Source of the DNA: Ipomoea triloba
Taxonomy: Eukaryota > Streptophyta > Magnoliopsida > Solanales > Convolvulaceae
Direction of reading: 5' to 3'
Assembly (NCBI RefSeq): GCF_003576645.1
Contig: NC_044925.1
Location: forward strand, 19,854,700 to 19,918,699
DNA length: 64,000 nt
Part shown: positions 11,007-22,355 of the stretch, piece after piece
How the letters are laid out: every line of letters begins with the position of its first letter
Numbering within the stretch: the stretch's first letter is position 1
Notes under the pieces: generated by a model
Told to the model about the DNA's origin: nothing
Databases searched by the model: none
Seen by the model: only the letters and a program-made list of their open reading frames with translations
Translations under genes and position numbers: made by a program

Positions 11007-12553
11007 GGCAAAAGGGTCAAATAGGCTTATGTACTACTATTGATTGTTCATCTAGCACCATGAACTAAAATATGATCCATCTAAGCCATTATACTCTTAA
11101 TAATTTTTCATCTAGCATTTTTAGCCTATTTCTAATAAGTTACCTATCTAATTTGATGACATGAAAAAATAAAATTAGAAAAAATGATGACATGTTATTT
11201 ATGTGGATGTTTTGATGATTTCTACCCTATTTCATTAATGAAAAAAATAATTTCTTGCAATAAAATAGAGTAGAAATCAAAATTGCTATATAAAATTTTA
11301 AGAATTAATATCACTTTTGGCCCCACGACTTTTGAGTTTTATCAATTTTGGTGCACAACTTTAAATTTTTTCAATTTTGGTCCCTAACTTTATAATTTTT
11401 ATCAGTTTTGGTCCTTCCGACCAAATTGACGGTGAAATGTTGTCGAATTTTATATTTTAAGGGTAAAATCGTCATCTCAATGAAACGCCTTCATTATCTA
11501 AACAAAATCACTGTAAAATCATATTTATAGGTGTTTTATCAGTGCAAATAATAGGGAAGACAGACAGAAACTAGATAGAAATCTATGAGATTTATAGCAT
11601 CGACGATTGACAAATCCTTATTTTTCTCTTAATATGATTTTTCTTTTGTTTAGATATTGAAGATCTTTCTTTGGGATAATGATTTTGTCCTTAAAATATA
11701 AAATTCTGCAACATTTTGCCATCAATTTGGCTGGAAGGACCAAAACTGATAAAAATAACAAAGTTAGGTACCAAAATTGAAAAAATTTAAAGTTTTGCAC
11801 CAAAAGTTATAAGACCTCAAAAGTCGTGGGGCCAAAAATGATATTAGTTCAAGTTTTAACTACAGTGTATGTATAGCGGGGTATTCACTATCGTTCGGCA
11901 ATGAGATTTCATGGAAATCGATATATGAAAATTAAATTATTTTTATAATAACTTAAGATATTGTATTTTTGGATGATTTCTTGCAATGAAATAAGGCAGA
12001 GATCAAAGTTGCTATATAAAGTTTCAATTACAGTGTACTGTGTATGTATAGCGGGCTATTCAATGTCGTTCAACAATGAGATTCCATTAAAATCGATATA
12101 TGAAAATTAAATTATTTTTTAAAAAATAATAAAATTTACCCAATACAATATCTTAAGTTATTATATTTAATTTTCATATATCGATTTTCATGGAATTTCA
12201 TTGCCAAACAATTTTGAATACCCCATTATACATACACAGTAGTGCAGTACACTGTAGTTAAAACATTATATAACAACTTTGATTTGTAACATATTTCATT
12301 GCAAGAAATCATTTTCTTCATTAATGAAATAAGGTAAAATCATCCAAAAACATCCACATAAATAACATGTCATCATTTTTTCTAATTTTATTTTTCCATG
12401 TCATCAAATTAGATGGGTAACTTGTTAGAAATAGGCTAAAAATGCTAGATGAAAAATTATTAAGAGTATAATAGCCTAGATGGACCATATTTTAGTTCAT
12501 GGTGCTAGATGAACAATCAATGGTAGTACATGGGCCTATTTGACCCTTTTGCC
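11007..12553. mobile_element. Large foldback element with 8/9-bp matching target duplication, hosting a nested element
   Basis: Arms of about 300 bp begin ggcaaaagggtcaaataggc and end gcctatttgacccttttgcc. The flanks GTTGATATA (10998-11006) and ATTGATATA (12554-12562) differ at one base. The interior repeats a tatgtatagcgggstattca-type segment twice directly and once inverted. A second foldback element (11302-11850) is inserted inside. Without it the element would be about 1.0 kb. No protein is encoded. Confidence 0.8.
11302..11850. mobile_element. Nested foldback MITE within the 11007-12553 element
   Basis: Terminal inverted repeats gaattaatatcacttttggc and its partner (11302-11333 and 11819-11850) are flanked by AAATTTTAA (11293-11301) and AAGTTTTAA (11851-11859), 8 of 9 identical. 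Removing the insertion reconnects the host sequence ctatataaa(a/g)tttt, which matches the host element's second internal copy near 12014. Confidence 0.8.
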
Positions 12554-12602
12554 ATTGATATATTATAAGCAAAAAAACCAACCAGGCAGAGATTGGTAAA
12601 GA

Positions 12603-12840
12603 CTCTTGATACCAAATGATAGATCACAAATATAATCTAACTATACAGAATGAATCTATGAGAAACTTAAGTCGTAGTAGCGGAAGCATAAGTCGTGTTG
12701 ATCTCCAGCCATAGTTGATGCCTTGTTGTTAGCCGTTTTGTCTCACACTTGACTCAGAACCCTAGATGGTATACTGGTATTATCTGAGCAGTATGAGTAC
12801 CACATCTTTAGGTGCTATATAAATTGTCTGTCCTGCATTT
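12603..12840 (-). mobile_element. LTR retroelement fragment (degenerate primer-binding site)
   Basis: CTCTTGATACCA (12603-12614) resembles a reversed iMet primer-binding site, and the sequence to its right starts TGATAGATC like an LTR edge. The LTR-like sequence seems to resume after the foldback insertion, up to about 13841. Support is weak and no coding part is visible. Confidence 0.3.
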
Positions 12841-12995
12841 AGGGGTGAGCAAAAAAACCGGACCGATCGAAAAACCGATGACCGATAACCGAACCGCCCG
12901 AATATTTCGGTTTCGGTTATTTTGGTTTTTTGGTCGGTTATCGGTTTTTCAAGAGAAAATCGGAAACCGACCAAAAAACCGAAGGTTAATCTAAA

Positions 12996-13027
<32 letters not shown>

Positions 13028-13696
13028 CTTCATCCATTTACATTTTGCAAGTCTATAGTCTATCACATTAAATTTAATCACTTATTTGATTGCACGACAT
13101 TTGCTAATAATATAATGTATAAATATAATTCATTTATATCGCACTAAACTACTATAGGAAAATGTGAGAAGTAGGCTAATTTCACAGCATGTAATGGTTT
13201 AGGTAGTGTTTTGTTAGTACTGTATTTACTTTACAATTTATATGCAATATGTATAGCATAATGATTTAAGTTCTAATAGTTTTGGAATTATTTTTTTGAG
13301 GAATATATATACCTACTGCAATGTTCATTAGTGTTCAATAATCAAATAGATGTAGTATACTAGTATCTGTAAATATATTTTTCCCATAGATATATTTTAC
13401 TCAATTGTTCATTCACTAAACTACTATTGTATTAATTTTAATTGATTATAAATATTAAGATATTGTTTTTTTCCTTTAATAATTTATTCTTTTAGCATTA
13501 GTCGAATAAAATTTTTTTTAGCTATTTTACTAAAAAATTTCGGTTATATTTAACCGACGAAACCGATCGAAAACCGTCGGTTTCGATTATTTTGGTTATG
13601 AAGATTGGTTGATCGGTTTTCAGTTGGTTATGAAGGTTCGGTTAAATTTTCGGTTATTTCGGTTATTAACCGAAAACCGACCGATGCTAACCCCTA
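12841..13696. mobile_element. Foldback element with CGGTT-rich arms
   Basis: It starts aggggtgagcaaaaaaaccg and ends accgatgctaacccct. The arms are rich in cggtt/aaccg phrases in opposite orientation. Flanks CCTGCATTT (12832-12840) and CCTGCATCC (13697-13705) match at 7 of 9. The interior includes an (AT)n tract at about 12999-13025 and AT-rich unique sequence. The AGGGGTG end is like the element at 424-914. Confidence 0.7.
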
Positions 13697-13840
13697 CCTG
13701 CATCCCATCAATGCAAGCTTTATATAGGCATAATGATGGAATATGGACTAAACCTAGATGAATAATCCAACCTATAACTTAATGGGCCTATTATTAAGGC
13801 ACACAATATATAATATATATTGTATTGGGAAAAGTCTTAC

Positions 13841-14290
13841 ACTTAGGAGCATGGGATAGATCATGCTTTGCATTTGAAATAATCATATGAGAGGTTGTAG
13901 AGTTGAATAAGGAATAGTGCCGGAACGAGCCACTTTAAGAACTTTCCAGCTTCTCGTGAAATCAGAGGATCTTGGCCTATGAAGACTAACACTTTTTCCA
14001 TATATGTCCACAAGATTGCGAGCGAGATGCAATGCCCACTAAGCGTTTTCCAATGCACATGCATGCCATTCCTAAAAGAAAACTGAACCTAGTGACACCA
14101 GCAATAGAGATGGCTATGGAGGTACTAGACAGAGAAAGCTCACCCAAGTGCCCAACCATAATAACTGAGATAACCTGTAACAAATACTGTGACAAAGTCA
14201 TAGCCACCATTGGCCCTGCCAAATACCCTAACCTCTTCACCTCCACCCAAACTACCGCCCATCGCTGCCTCTCGTCTCCACCACAGCTTG
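13841..14290 (-). pseudogene. MATE (DTX) transporter pseudogene fragment, copy 1
   Basis: Read on the minus strand, the segment matches the first exon of plant MATE/DETOXIFICATION efflux proteins: RWAVVWVEVKRLGYLAGPMV, then SQYLLQVISVIMVGHLGEL, then SFLLGMA. The frame then breaks. Another frame continues with ETLSGH-like sequence, LAILWTYM, FIGQDPLISREAGKFLKWLV and PALF. About 30 residues expected between the ETLSGQ region and the next helix are missing. A third frame (TLQPLI, a TGA, LFQMQSMIYPMLLS) carries the end of the exon. No downstream exons follow. This is a frameshifted, internally deleted relic. A second copy of its proximal part lies at 14621-14930. Confidence 0.85.
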
Positions 14291-14460
14291 GTGGGTATTA
14301 TTTTGCTTTTCTTGGGCATGAACCAAATCTTTACGTGAGCTCTTCTTGTGAATATTAAAACTCGCAAGGGAGGAACAATAGAGATTGAGAGTTTGTTTTT
14401 TCATTGTGTACTATCTTTCAAAACAATATTTGTTGTGTGCGTGTATCGTGCGTGCGTGGT

Positions 14461-14488
14461 GCTCTCTCTCTCTCTCTCTCTTTCTCTG

Positions 14489-14521
<33 letters not shown>
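14461..14521. repeat. (CT)n and (CA)n compound microsatellite
   Basis: A CT run (14461-14483) is followed by a CA run of about 15 units (14492-14521), between the two MATE fragments. Confidence 0.9.
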
Positions 14522-14527
<6 letters not shown>

Positions 14528-14620
14528 TGTTAATCAACCGTGCAACGTTGGTGTAGCGTCTGTGCAATGTTCGTGCAATGCCCGTGCGTAAATCAACAAT
14601 CAACGCAACTCTGCAATGAT

Positions 14621-14930
14621 ACTTAGGAGCATGGGATAGATCATGCTTTGCATTTGAAATAATCGTATGAGAGGTTGTAGAGTTGAATAAGAAATAGTGC
14701 CGGAACGAGCCACTTTAAGAACTTTCTAGCTTCTCGTGAAATCAAAGGATCTTGGCCTATGAAGCCTAACACTTTTACCATATATGTCCACAAGATTGCG
14801 AGCGGGGTGCAATGCCCACTAAGCGTTTCCAATGCACACGCCATTCCTAAAAGAAAACTGAACCTAGTGACACCAGCAATAGAGATGGCTATGGAGGTAC
14901 TAGACAGAGAAAGCTCACCCAAATGTCCAC
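14621..14930 (-). pseudogene. MATE transporter pseudogene fragment, copy 2 (direct duplicate)
   Basis: This is a direct duplicate of 13841-14155 with scattered substitutions, lying 780 bp downstream in the same orientation. Here the frame that is broken in copy 1 stays open: VGHLGELSLSSTSIAISIAG, then SFLLGMACALETLSGH, then LAILWTYM and DPLISREARKFLKWLVPALF. It still lacks the same roughly 30 residues after ETLSGH and ends in the same shifted tail. The shared internal deletion shows the deletion preceded the duplication. Copy 2 stops where the 5' part of the exon (EVKRLGY...) should begin. Confidence 0.85.
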
Positions 14931-15106
14931 ATGGACGTATTAAAACACACAATTCCACAGCATAGTTACACATCATTCTACGTATGAAAATGCACCAGCG
15001 AATAGATTAAAACACATCATTCCACAACACAGTTAATGCACCAACATACGTAATAAAAGGCACCACAACATGTATTCAAACGCACCACACTATATATATA
15101 GGGTCA

Positions 15107-15455
15107 TAATCAAGTGTGGCCGCCCCTTAACGTTCGGTCAGTGCAGCCGCACCACTATATATACAAATATACACCACTCAATGTTATAGAATGCAACACA
15201 CAAATATGCATCATTAGGTACGCATCACCAAACAATACACCACTAGGTATGCAAATATACACAACATAGAGTTAGCAAATGCACCATTAGGGACAGGGGA
15301 GTTGTGGTGCATTATTTTGGGTTTGCGGTGTGTTTTTTGGTGTTTTTGTGTAATTTTATTATGGTGTGTTTCCTAACATTGAGTGATTCATTTTCTAACA
15401 TTGAGTGGTGTAAACGGTACCGACCGCACAAGAAGGTGCGATCACATTTGAACAG

Positions 15456-15456
<1 letters not shown>
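15107..15456. mobile_element. MITE of the GGTGCG-rich family, copy 2
   Basis: The right end read in reverse (gttcaaatgtgatcgcacct...gtgcggtcggt) matches the left end of the 2629-3165 element. The left end (tcaagtgtggccgcccctta...) is its imperfect inverse. The interior and the DNA to the left (14945-15100) hold many gcacca/tggtgc phrases 25-40 bp apart. Confidence 0.5.

Positions 15457-15458
<2 letters not shown>

Positions 15459-15523
<65 letters not shown>
15459..15523. repeat. (TA)n microsatellite
   Basis: About 64 bp of TA dinucleotides. Confidence 0.9.
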
Positions 15524-15526
<3 letters not shown>

Positions 15527-15558
15527 TTTCTACCATAAAAGTATCATAATAATTACAC

Positions 15559-15949
15559 GGGAAAAGGGTCAAATAGGCCCTCGAACATTTCATGAAAAAT
15601 CAATTAGGCCCACGAACTTTTAAAAGGTGCAATTAAACTCTCAAACATTACAAATTGAAGCAATGAAGCCCAAAAATTGGTAATTGACCTGTTATCACCG
15701 GTCATTGGCATTTTCCGGCGACCGGCGTCAATCTCCGGCGACCGGCGACGACCGAATCGTCGCCGGTCATCGGAAATTGACGCCGGTCGCCGAAAAATGT
15801 CAATGACCGGTGATAACAGGTCAATTACCAGCTTTTGGGCTTCATTGCTTCAATTTGTAATGTTTGAGGGTTTAATTGCACCTTTTAAAAGTTCGTGGGC
15901 CTAATTGACTTTTCATGCAATGTTCGAGGGTCTATTTGTCCCTTTTCCC
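15559..15949. mobile_element. Foldback MITE with perfect TAATTACAC target duplication
   Basis: The arms begin gggaaaagggtcaaataggc and end gtctatttgtcccttttccc. TAATTACAC is repeated exactly at 15550-15558 and 15950-15958. The centre is GC-rich (ccggcgaccggcg phrases) and palindromic, with an atcaccggtcattg-type phrase mirrored on both sides. This is a very clear example of the 9-bp-duplication foldback class. Confidence 0.9.
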
Positions 15950-16068
15950 TAATTACACGGAAAGAAGAGAATGATAATTTGAGAGAGTACTATTAACTCC
16001 TTGAACTTGTGATCTCTCATTTGAGAGTCACAGAGATGTCATGAAACAACAATAGAGACAAAACCAAG

Positions 16069-16370
16069 GGTGCGTTTGGTTCGCATATGGGAATCGGAAT
16101 CGGAATGGGTATCAAATATTTGGTAAGGGTAATGGGTTTTGGTGAAAGTATTTAACGTGTTTGGTAGTTGGGTGGAATGGAATGGTTGTTAATAGTTGGG
16201 GAAGAAAGGAAGAAGGGAAACAAAACCCGTATTTAATAAGGGTATGTGTTTTCTCATTAATGAGGTATTCCAAACCCATAATAACATTCTAAAAACCTAT
16301 CAACCAAACACTAACAATCACTTTTATACCCATTTCTTATGCTTAAACCCACAAATCAAACATACCCCAA
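16069..16370. mobile_element. Degenerate MITE (gggtgcgtttggttcg ends)
   Basis: The left end gggtgcgtttggttcgcata and the inverse of the right end near 16345-16370 (caaatcaaacatacccc) share an imperfect inverted repeat. The ggtttggt-type terminus resembles common plant hAT-like MITEs. Boundaries are uncertain. Confidence 0.4.
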
Positions 16371-17000
16371 ATATGTTATTAGCTAATAAAGCACATCTTC
16401 GCTTCAAAGTGTTCAAACCTAATTCAAGATATCTATGGTGGCACCTGGCAAGCAGTGAAAACTTGGTCCAGTGCCCAGACAAAGTCTAACATGTTATAAA
16501 TCATTTCAACAAGCATTTAATAATTTGTAATTTATAGGGATTAGGAATATTAATATTTTATATTTTTAAAATTCCCATAATTATATTTCTATTGTAATCC
16601 TATTTGAAATATTCTATTTTATATTTTCAAATTCCGATGTTTTTCATATAATGGCATGCTTAAATCGACAATGACTTTCGAGCATAATTTTAGACCATAC
16701 ATCGCACGAGTAAAAATAAATCAATTATTATTATTTTTCAAATTTAAGCATATTTTAAAAAAAATTATTTCAGTAATTTAATTATATATTTCAGAAAATA
16801 TATATTATTTCAGTAATTTAAATATATATTTCAGTAATTATTTTCAAAAAAAAATAAAATTATATATTTCAGAATAATTCGAGAATGTATATATAAATAT
16901 ATCCAATCTTATTTAATATTTAAAACAAAAAGCAATAGAAGCAGATATAGGGATACGTGTCGTTATCTAGTCCCACTACAGACCAATCCTTATATTGCTC
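16371..17000. other. AT-rich region upstream of the MUSTANG gene
   Basis: Contains direct repeats of a tatatatttcagtaattt-type phrase (about 16770-16880). No gene seen. Confidence 0.4.
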
Positions 17001-18369
17001 GAAAGTACAAAGAAACCCAAATTCAAGAACTGAGTATGATTGGGCGATGGTAGGCAGCCACGTCCGACGGCTGTTACATCGTCTTCTTTCCATAACTGGG
17101 TTTCTTCCCTTTCCTAACCTAATCCCTCTTATTTTTCTTCATTCACCCTAACTTCTCAAATCTCCCCCTTTCTTTTCTTCTCCCTTTGGAACCCTATCTA
17201 ACCCCCCCTTTTTATGCAGATTCTAATTCACCCCCATTGCTTTCTCTCTGCAAACGCACGCCGATTTTAGCCCCTCCCAATTCCGCCCTTCGTAACTTCC
17301 CATCCCAGACACTCAAAGGTACTATCTTTTTCCGCCCCCCGTTTTGTTTTTTTTGTTTTTTTTTTTTTTTTCTGAGAATTCTGAGGGTTTATGTGATTGG
17401 TTTTGTGGGTTTTTAATTAATTGGGTTAAGGGTTGAGTTTTTGCTGTTGATTGGTGTAGAAGTTTGATTAATCTTTCTAATTCTTGTTTTGCTTAGTTGT
17501 TTGTTTTTGATAATGTTCGTGATTCGTGTATTTGGTTGCTGAATAAATTGCGTGCCGGATGGAATTTGAAATTGCTTTTTTTTTTTTTTTTTGGGTTCGT
17601 AAATCAATTATCAATGGAGGTTAATATGTTTGAATTGCGTTACTGGGTGATTTTCAGTTTGTAGAGAATCCACTTTAAGAATGAAAACAAGGGGTCTTTA
17701 GATCTAGACAAAGACTTTTAGATTACCTACACTCTGAAAATACTCCATGTATTGTCTAATGAGGATGGGCATCCAGTAAAGATAAACATTTTAGGCTGTT
17801 TCTATGATTTTCATTCTACATAGAAGTCCTTGCTTGTGTATTTAGTAGACTGCTGTTGGAATTCAGTTCCTTGGAGGTTTTGTTTTATTTTATTTTCATA
17901 TTTCATTATCACTGGATTCACTGCCATTGCATAGTTCTAGTTATATGGGGTTTGAGTTAAAGCCAACTGGGTCCTTGGAGTATAGTTGCACTGCCACATT
18001 TAGTCCTAAAGTTTTAATTGGTCCTTCAACTTTTAAATTTAACCAGTTTTGGTCCTTCCCTTAGTTTAAGTAAGGGCAAAGTTAGGACCAGGTATAAAAT
18101 TTGAAAATTGAATGACTATGGGTGTTTAACTTGAAAGTTGAAGGACTATGGGTTGTTAAATTTGAAAGTTGAAGGACTACAAGTGGTTAAATTAAAAGTT
18201 TAAGACTAAACATGGCAGTGCCACTATACTCGGAGGACCCTGACTAGTATTGTCCTATTTGTTTTGGTTTAGGGCTTATTATAGGTATAGGGAAAGATAT
18301 ATATAGTTTTGTTGTTTATGCATGATGGGGCATTTGCTCTAATTTTGTTGTTGTTGAAAAATGTACTAG
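17001..18369 (+). promoter_or_regulatory. 5' leader exon and 5' UTR intron of the MUSTANG gene
   Basis: A pyrimidine-rich leader (about 17080-17318) ends in a good donor, AAAG|GTACTA (17318/17319). The acceptor TGTACTAG precedes the start codon (exon resumes at 18370). The roughly 1.05-kb intron contains a foldback element at about 17961-18246. This arrangement is inferred from splice signals; the transcription start is unknown. Confidence 0.5.
17961..18246. mobile_element. Foldback MITE in the 5' UTR intron of the MUSTANG gene
   Basis: The left arm (ctgggtccttggagtatagt...) pairs with the right arm (...ccactatactcggaggaccc). Internal tggtccttcaacttttaa phrases are mirrored as ttgaaagttgaaggactat. 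No clear target duplication was found, so the ends are approximate. Confidence 0.65.
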
Positions 18370-18372
18370 GTC

Positions 18373-20762
18373 ATGACTGGGAAGCGAGTTATAGCCATAT
18401 GCCAGTCGGGTGGTGAGTTTGAGGCTGATAAGGATGGGTTACTCTCCTATAAAGGCGGAGATGCTCATGCTATGGAAATCGATGACCAAATGAATTATGA
18501 AGATTTCAAGACGGAGGTAGCTGAGATGTTTAGCTGTAGTCTCGCTACCATGTCTATTAAATATTTCCTCCCCGGCAATAGGAAGACTCTTATCACCATC
18601 TCCAATGAAAAGGACCTCAAGCGCATGATCAAATTCCATTGTGCATCTGAGTCCGCCGAGATATATGTTATGGCTGAAGAACCGGTTGCTCTTGATGTGT
18701 CTAACATGCCAGCCAGTAGGTTGTTTTCTTACTGTCTAGTGATGCACATCTTTATCCCTTTCACAGATAAAATATGTTTGGGGCCTTATCTTGCAGGTCA
18801 AGCCGGACAACTTTGTCAGAATCTGGTGTTCCAGTTGATGCTCCACCAAGCGTTACAGAGGATATTGTGGATGACCCTGACCAACCTGTCCTTCTGCTCG
18901 ATGATGCCTTTGATATCGTTGGTGACACGAGCACCGCTGATGCTCAAATGGAGATGTCTGCTGAAATGCCTGTCCCCGTTTCTTTTGCTGTTAACTACAA
19001 CGAGAAGAACGCGAAAGCTGCTCAGCAATGGCAGAACAGTATTACGGGTGTGGGCCAAAGGTTCAATACTGTACATGAATTCAGGGAAACACTGCGCAAA
19101 TTTGCAATCGCCAACCAATTCGCTTTCAAGTACAAGAAGAATGACAGCCATCGTGTGACTGTAAAATGCAAAGCAGATGGGTGCCCATGGCGAATTCATG
19201 CATCAAGGTTGTCAACCACTCAACTAATTTGTATTAAAAAAATGAATCCTACCCATACATGTGAAGGAGCTGTTGTTACAACGGGTTATCAGGCAACAAG
19301 AAGTTGGGTGGCAAGCATTGTAAAGGAGAAGCTTAGGGTTTTCCCTAATTACAAGCCTAAGGACATCGTCAATGACATCAAACAGGAATACGGGATCCAA
19401 CTAAATTACTTCCAGGCATGGCGTGGTAAAGAGATTGCCAAGGAGCAGCTTCAAGGCTCATACAAGGAGGCATATAGTCAGTTACCACTCTTCTGTGAGA
19501 AGATCATGGAGACGAACCCTGGCAGTCTTGCAACATTCACGACTAAAGAGGACTCGAGTTTTCATCGACTCTTTGTGTCGTTCCATGCTTCATTGTATGG
19601 CTTTGAACAAGGCTGCAGGCCTCTGCTTTTCCTCGATGGTATATTTTTGAAGTCAAAATATCAAGGCAATCTTTTGGTAGCAACAGCTGCTGATGGGAAC
19701 GATGGTGCTTTCCCCGTAGCTTTTGCTGTAGTGGACACAGAATCTGATGATAATTGGCATTGGTTCCTACTCCAACTGAAAACCGCACTGTCTATGTGCC
19801 GTGGTATTACTTTTGTGGCCGATAGAGAAAAGGGGCTAAAGAAGTCCATTGCTGACATATTTCAGAATGAAGATGTCTTCCATGGATACTGTATTCGCTA
19901 CTTGTCTGAACAGCTAATTAGAGATTTAAAAGGACAGTTTTCCCATGAAGTTAAGCGTCTGTTAGTTGATGATTTTTATACTGCTGCCTATGCCGCTAAA
20001 CCCGACAGCTTCCAGACGTGCGTTGAAAGCATCAAAGGTATTTCACCCGAGGCTTACAACTGGGTTATGCAAAGCGAGCCTGTTCACTGGGCAAATGCAT
20101 TCTTTCCCGGGACACGATATAACCACATGGCTTCAAACTTTGGCGAGATTTTCTATAACTGGGTAGCAGATGCACATGAATTGCCAATCACCCAGATGGT
20201 CGATGCTATACGTGGCAAAATCATGGATTTGATATATAGCAGGCGGACAGACTCGAACCAGTGGATGACAAGGCTAACTCCATGTATGGAGGAAAAGCTA
20301 GAGAAGGAAAGCCTTAAAGTTCGGTCTCTTCAAGTGTTGATGTCGCCTCGTAATAAGTTTGAAGTGCACGGGGAAACGGTGGAATATGTTGACGTTGATC
20401 ACTGCGATTGCAGTTGTCGAGGATGGCAGCTCTCGGGCTTACCTTGCTGTCACGCTATGGCTGTCATTAGTTGTCTCGGCCGCGATCCATACAGCTATTG
20501 CGCTAGATACTTCACAACAGATAGTTACAGGTTGACTTATTCGGAATCAGTGCACCCGATTCCAAGTTTAGATAGCCTTACACATAACAACGCTTCTTCA
20601 CAAACTGTTGTAACCGTAACCCCTCCTCCAACTCGTCGCCCACCAGGTCGGCCTACTACTAAGAACTTAGGCCCGAACGAAAGGCGCCAAGTTCAATGCA
20701 GTAGATGCAAGGGCATTGGCCACAACAAGTCGTCTTGCAAAGAAGGCGTGCTGGAGAGCTAG
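18373..20762 (+). CDS. MUG: MUSTANG-type domesticated Mutator transposase with PB1 domain
   Basis: Two coding exons (18373-18719 and 18797-20762) join in frame to give 770 residues. Residues about 1-110 form a PB1 domain (VIAICQSGGEF, then SIKYFLPGN and KDLKRMI). This marks the MUSTANG-B group of plant host genes derived from Mutator transposases. A WRKY-GCM1-like MULE DNA-binding region follows (about 206-275, with CKADGCPWRI and THTC). Next is the MULE transposase core with candidate catalytic residues Asp396 (LFLDGIFLK), Asp458 (FVADREKGL) and Glu566 (SNFGEIF). A SWIM zinc finger is seen at about 652-668 (CDCSC...PCCH), and a C-terminal CCHC knuckle is CSRCKGIGHNKSSC. MUSTANG genes are reported to be immobile and needed for normal growth and flowering. 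No terminal inverted repeats flank this gene, and its multi-exon structure with PB1 supports host function. Target DNA is unknown. Confidence 0.93.
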
Positions 20763-21215
20763 CCTAGTTTATGTAGAGGTATGTAGTAGTCGAGAACTTT
20801 CTAGATGCATGAGCCATAATTGCGTATATCTATTTGTATATGCGAATGCAGCAAGATTGATTCTATATTATAACTTATTATAAGAGAGAGACTGATTTGT
20901 TTCCATAGATTGCCAATTCATTTGCCCTATTCTTCATCTTCTACATCTGCCTTTTCTTGAAGAATTTCTATAGATTGCAAAACCTGATGTTTAGGGACCA
21001 GGATTGTTAGCTATGCTTGCCTGCCTGTTTGGTTAGTTTTAACTCAACTTTTATAATGCAGAGAGATTGCAATTTCTATTCAAGTTTGGATGTTAAAATA
21101 ATGTTTTCTCAGATTAAACTTGGTTTGGATTCTGATATTAAGTGCCCCATCTGAACTCAAATTTAAGACTGAGTGTGCCCTTTTTTGTCAAGTTTTGTAG
21201 GAAAATAGATTTTTA
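20763..21215 (+). other. 3' flank of the MUSTANG gene
   Basis: Probably contains the 3' UTR. No other gene seen. Confidence 0.4.
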
Positions 21216-21746
21216 GGGAAAATGACACCTTTTATTTTCTGTGTATTTTCTCCCTGAATTATTTATGTATCCACAATTCCACATTTAGTACCTCAATTAT
21301 TTTAGAACTGGTGATTTTTCACCCTCTATATTAAATAGGTTTTTGAACCCGTAAAAATAAGGGTAAAATAGGTGCTTCAAGTAACTTTCGTTGTCCAACA
21401 AATTATTGCTACATGTAAAAATTAGAATATTGTTTGCAAATACTTTGATTATTATTTTACTAATGTTAGTAATATAATTAAGACTTAAACACTATTTGTA
21501 TTTACAATTATAATATTCACTATTTGTATTTACAATTATAATATTTGTAAATGGTGTTTGTTCTTTTTTTACTTTTATTATAATTTTCATATATAAGCAA
21601 TAATTTGTTGGAGAAAAAAGCGGTATACTTTTCCTTTATTTTTAACAATTCAAAAGCCTATTTGACAGGGAGGGAAAAATTGCCATTTTTGAAATAATTG
21701 AAAGGACAAATATGAATTCATGAGTAATTCAAAGGGAAAAACGATA
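21216..21746. mobile_element. Foldback MITE (gggaaaatgacacc family)
   Basis: The left arm (gtattttctccctgaattat...) is mirrored by the right arm (...attcaaagggaaaaacgatac). The inner palindrome gcaataatttgttgga / tccaacaaattattgc confirms the fold. The interior also has a duplicated cactatttgtatttacaatt unit. Ends are approximate. Confidence 0.65.
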
Positions 21747-22355
21747 CGGAGTATAAGAACAACCACAATAGTGATTATTGTTCAGTTTATGAGGAAGAAA
21801 AAATCAATTTATGATTTTTTATTAATGGGAGAGGTGATTTTTGTGGGTTTTTATTCCTGCAAATGTAGTTTTTTGTGAGCTCCAGGCTTTGAGAAGAAAT
21901 GGAAAAAGTAAAGAAAAAGTTAAGTTTGCAAGTGTGTGTTTTGCGCACCTACTGTGCCTAGTTGATGCGTGACCAGGCGCGTAAATATACTATTTTTTAT
22001 TTTTACTTTTTGATTGTCATGTTTTTTCTTTTTTCCTTTTTTTTTTCTTTGCTTTCCCATCTCTCTTACATGAATATGACAAAGCATTATAAAATCTTCA
22101 ACTAATGAGGAGGCTCTAAGTATATAAATCAGAAAAAATTGTTATTTTCCCATAGATTAATGAGGGCTATCTGACATAATGTTCCATGTAATGAACACAT
22201 TCAAATCACTCAATCTTATTTCAATCTTTCAGCCAATCAAGAATACAGGTTGAAAACAATGACCTATCATATCAATCTACACAAAATACATATAATAAAA
22301 ACCAGAATTTCAGAAAGAAAAATAACCATTTGAATATAAAGCCCAGAATCCCAGA
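21747..22355. other. Intergenic region between convergent MUSTANG and pirin genes
   Basis: A possible decayed MITE spans about 21760-22120 (aaccacaatagtgattattg ... aatgaggaggctctaag). No gene seen. It lies between the 3' ends of two convergent genes. Confidence 0.35.

Noticed and set aside
15304..15593. Frames with long Ile-Tyr runs
   Set aside because: They are translations of the TA microsatellite.
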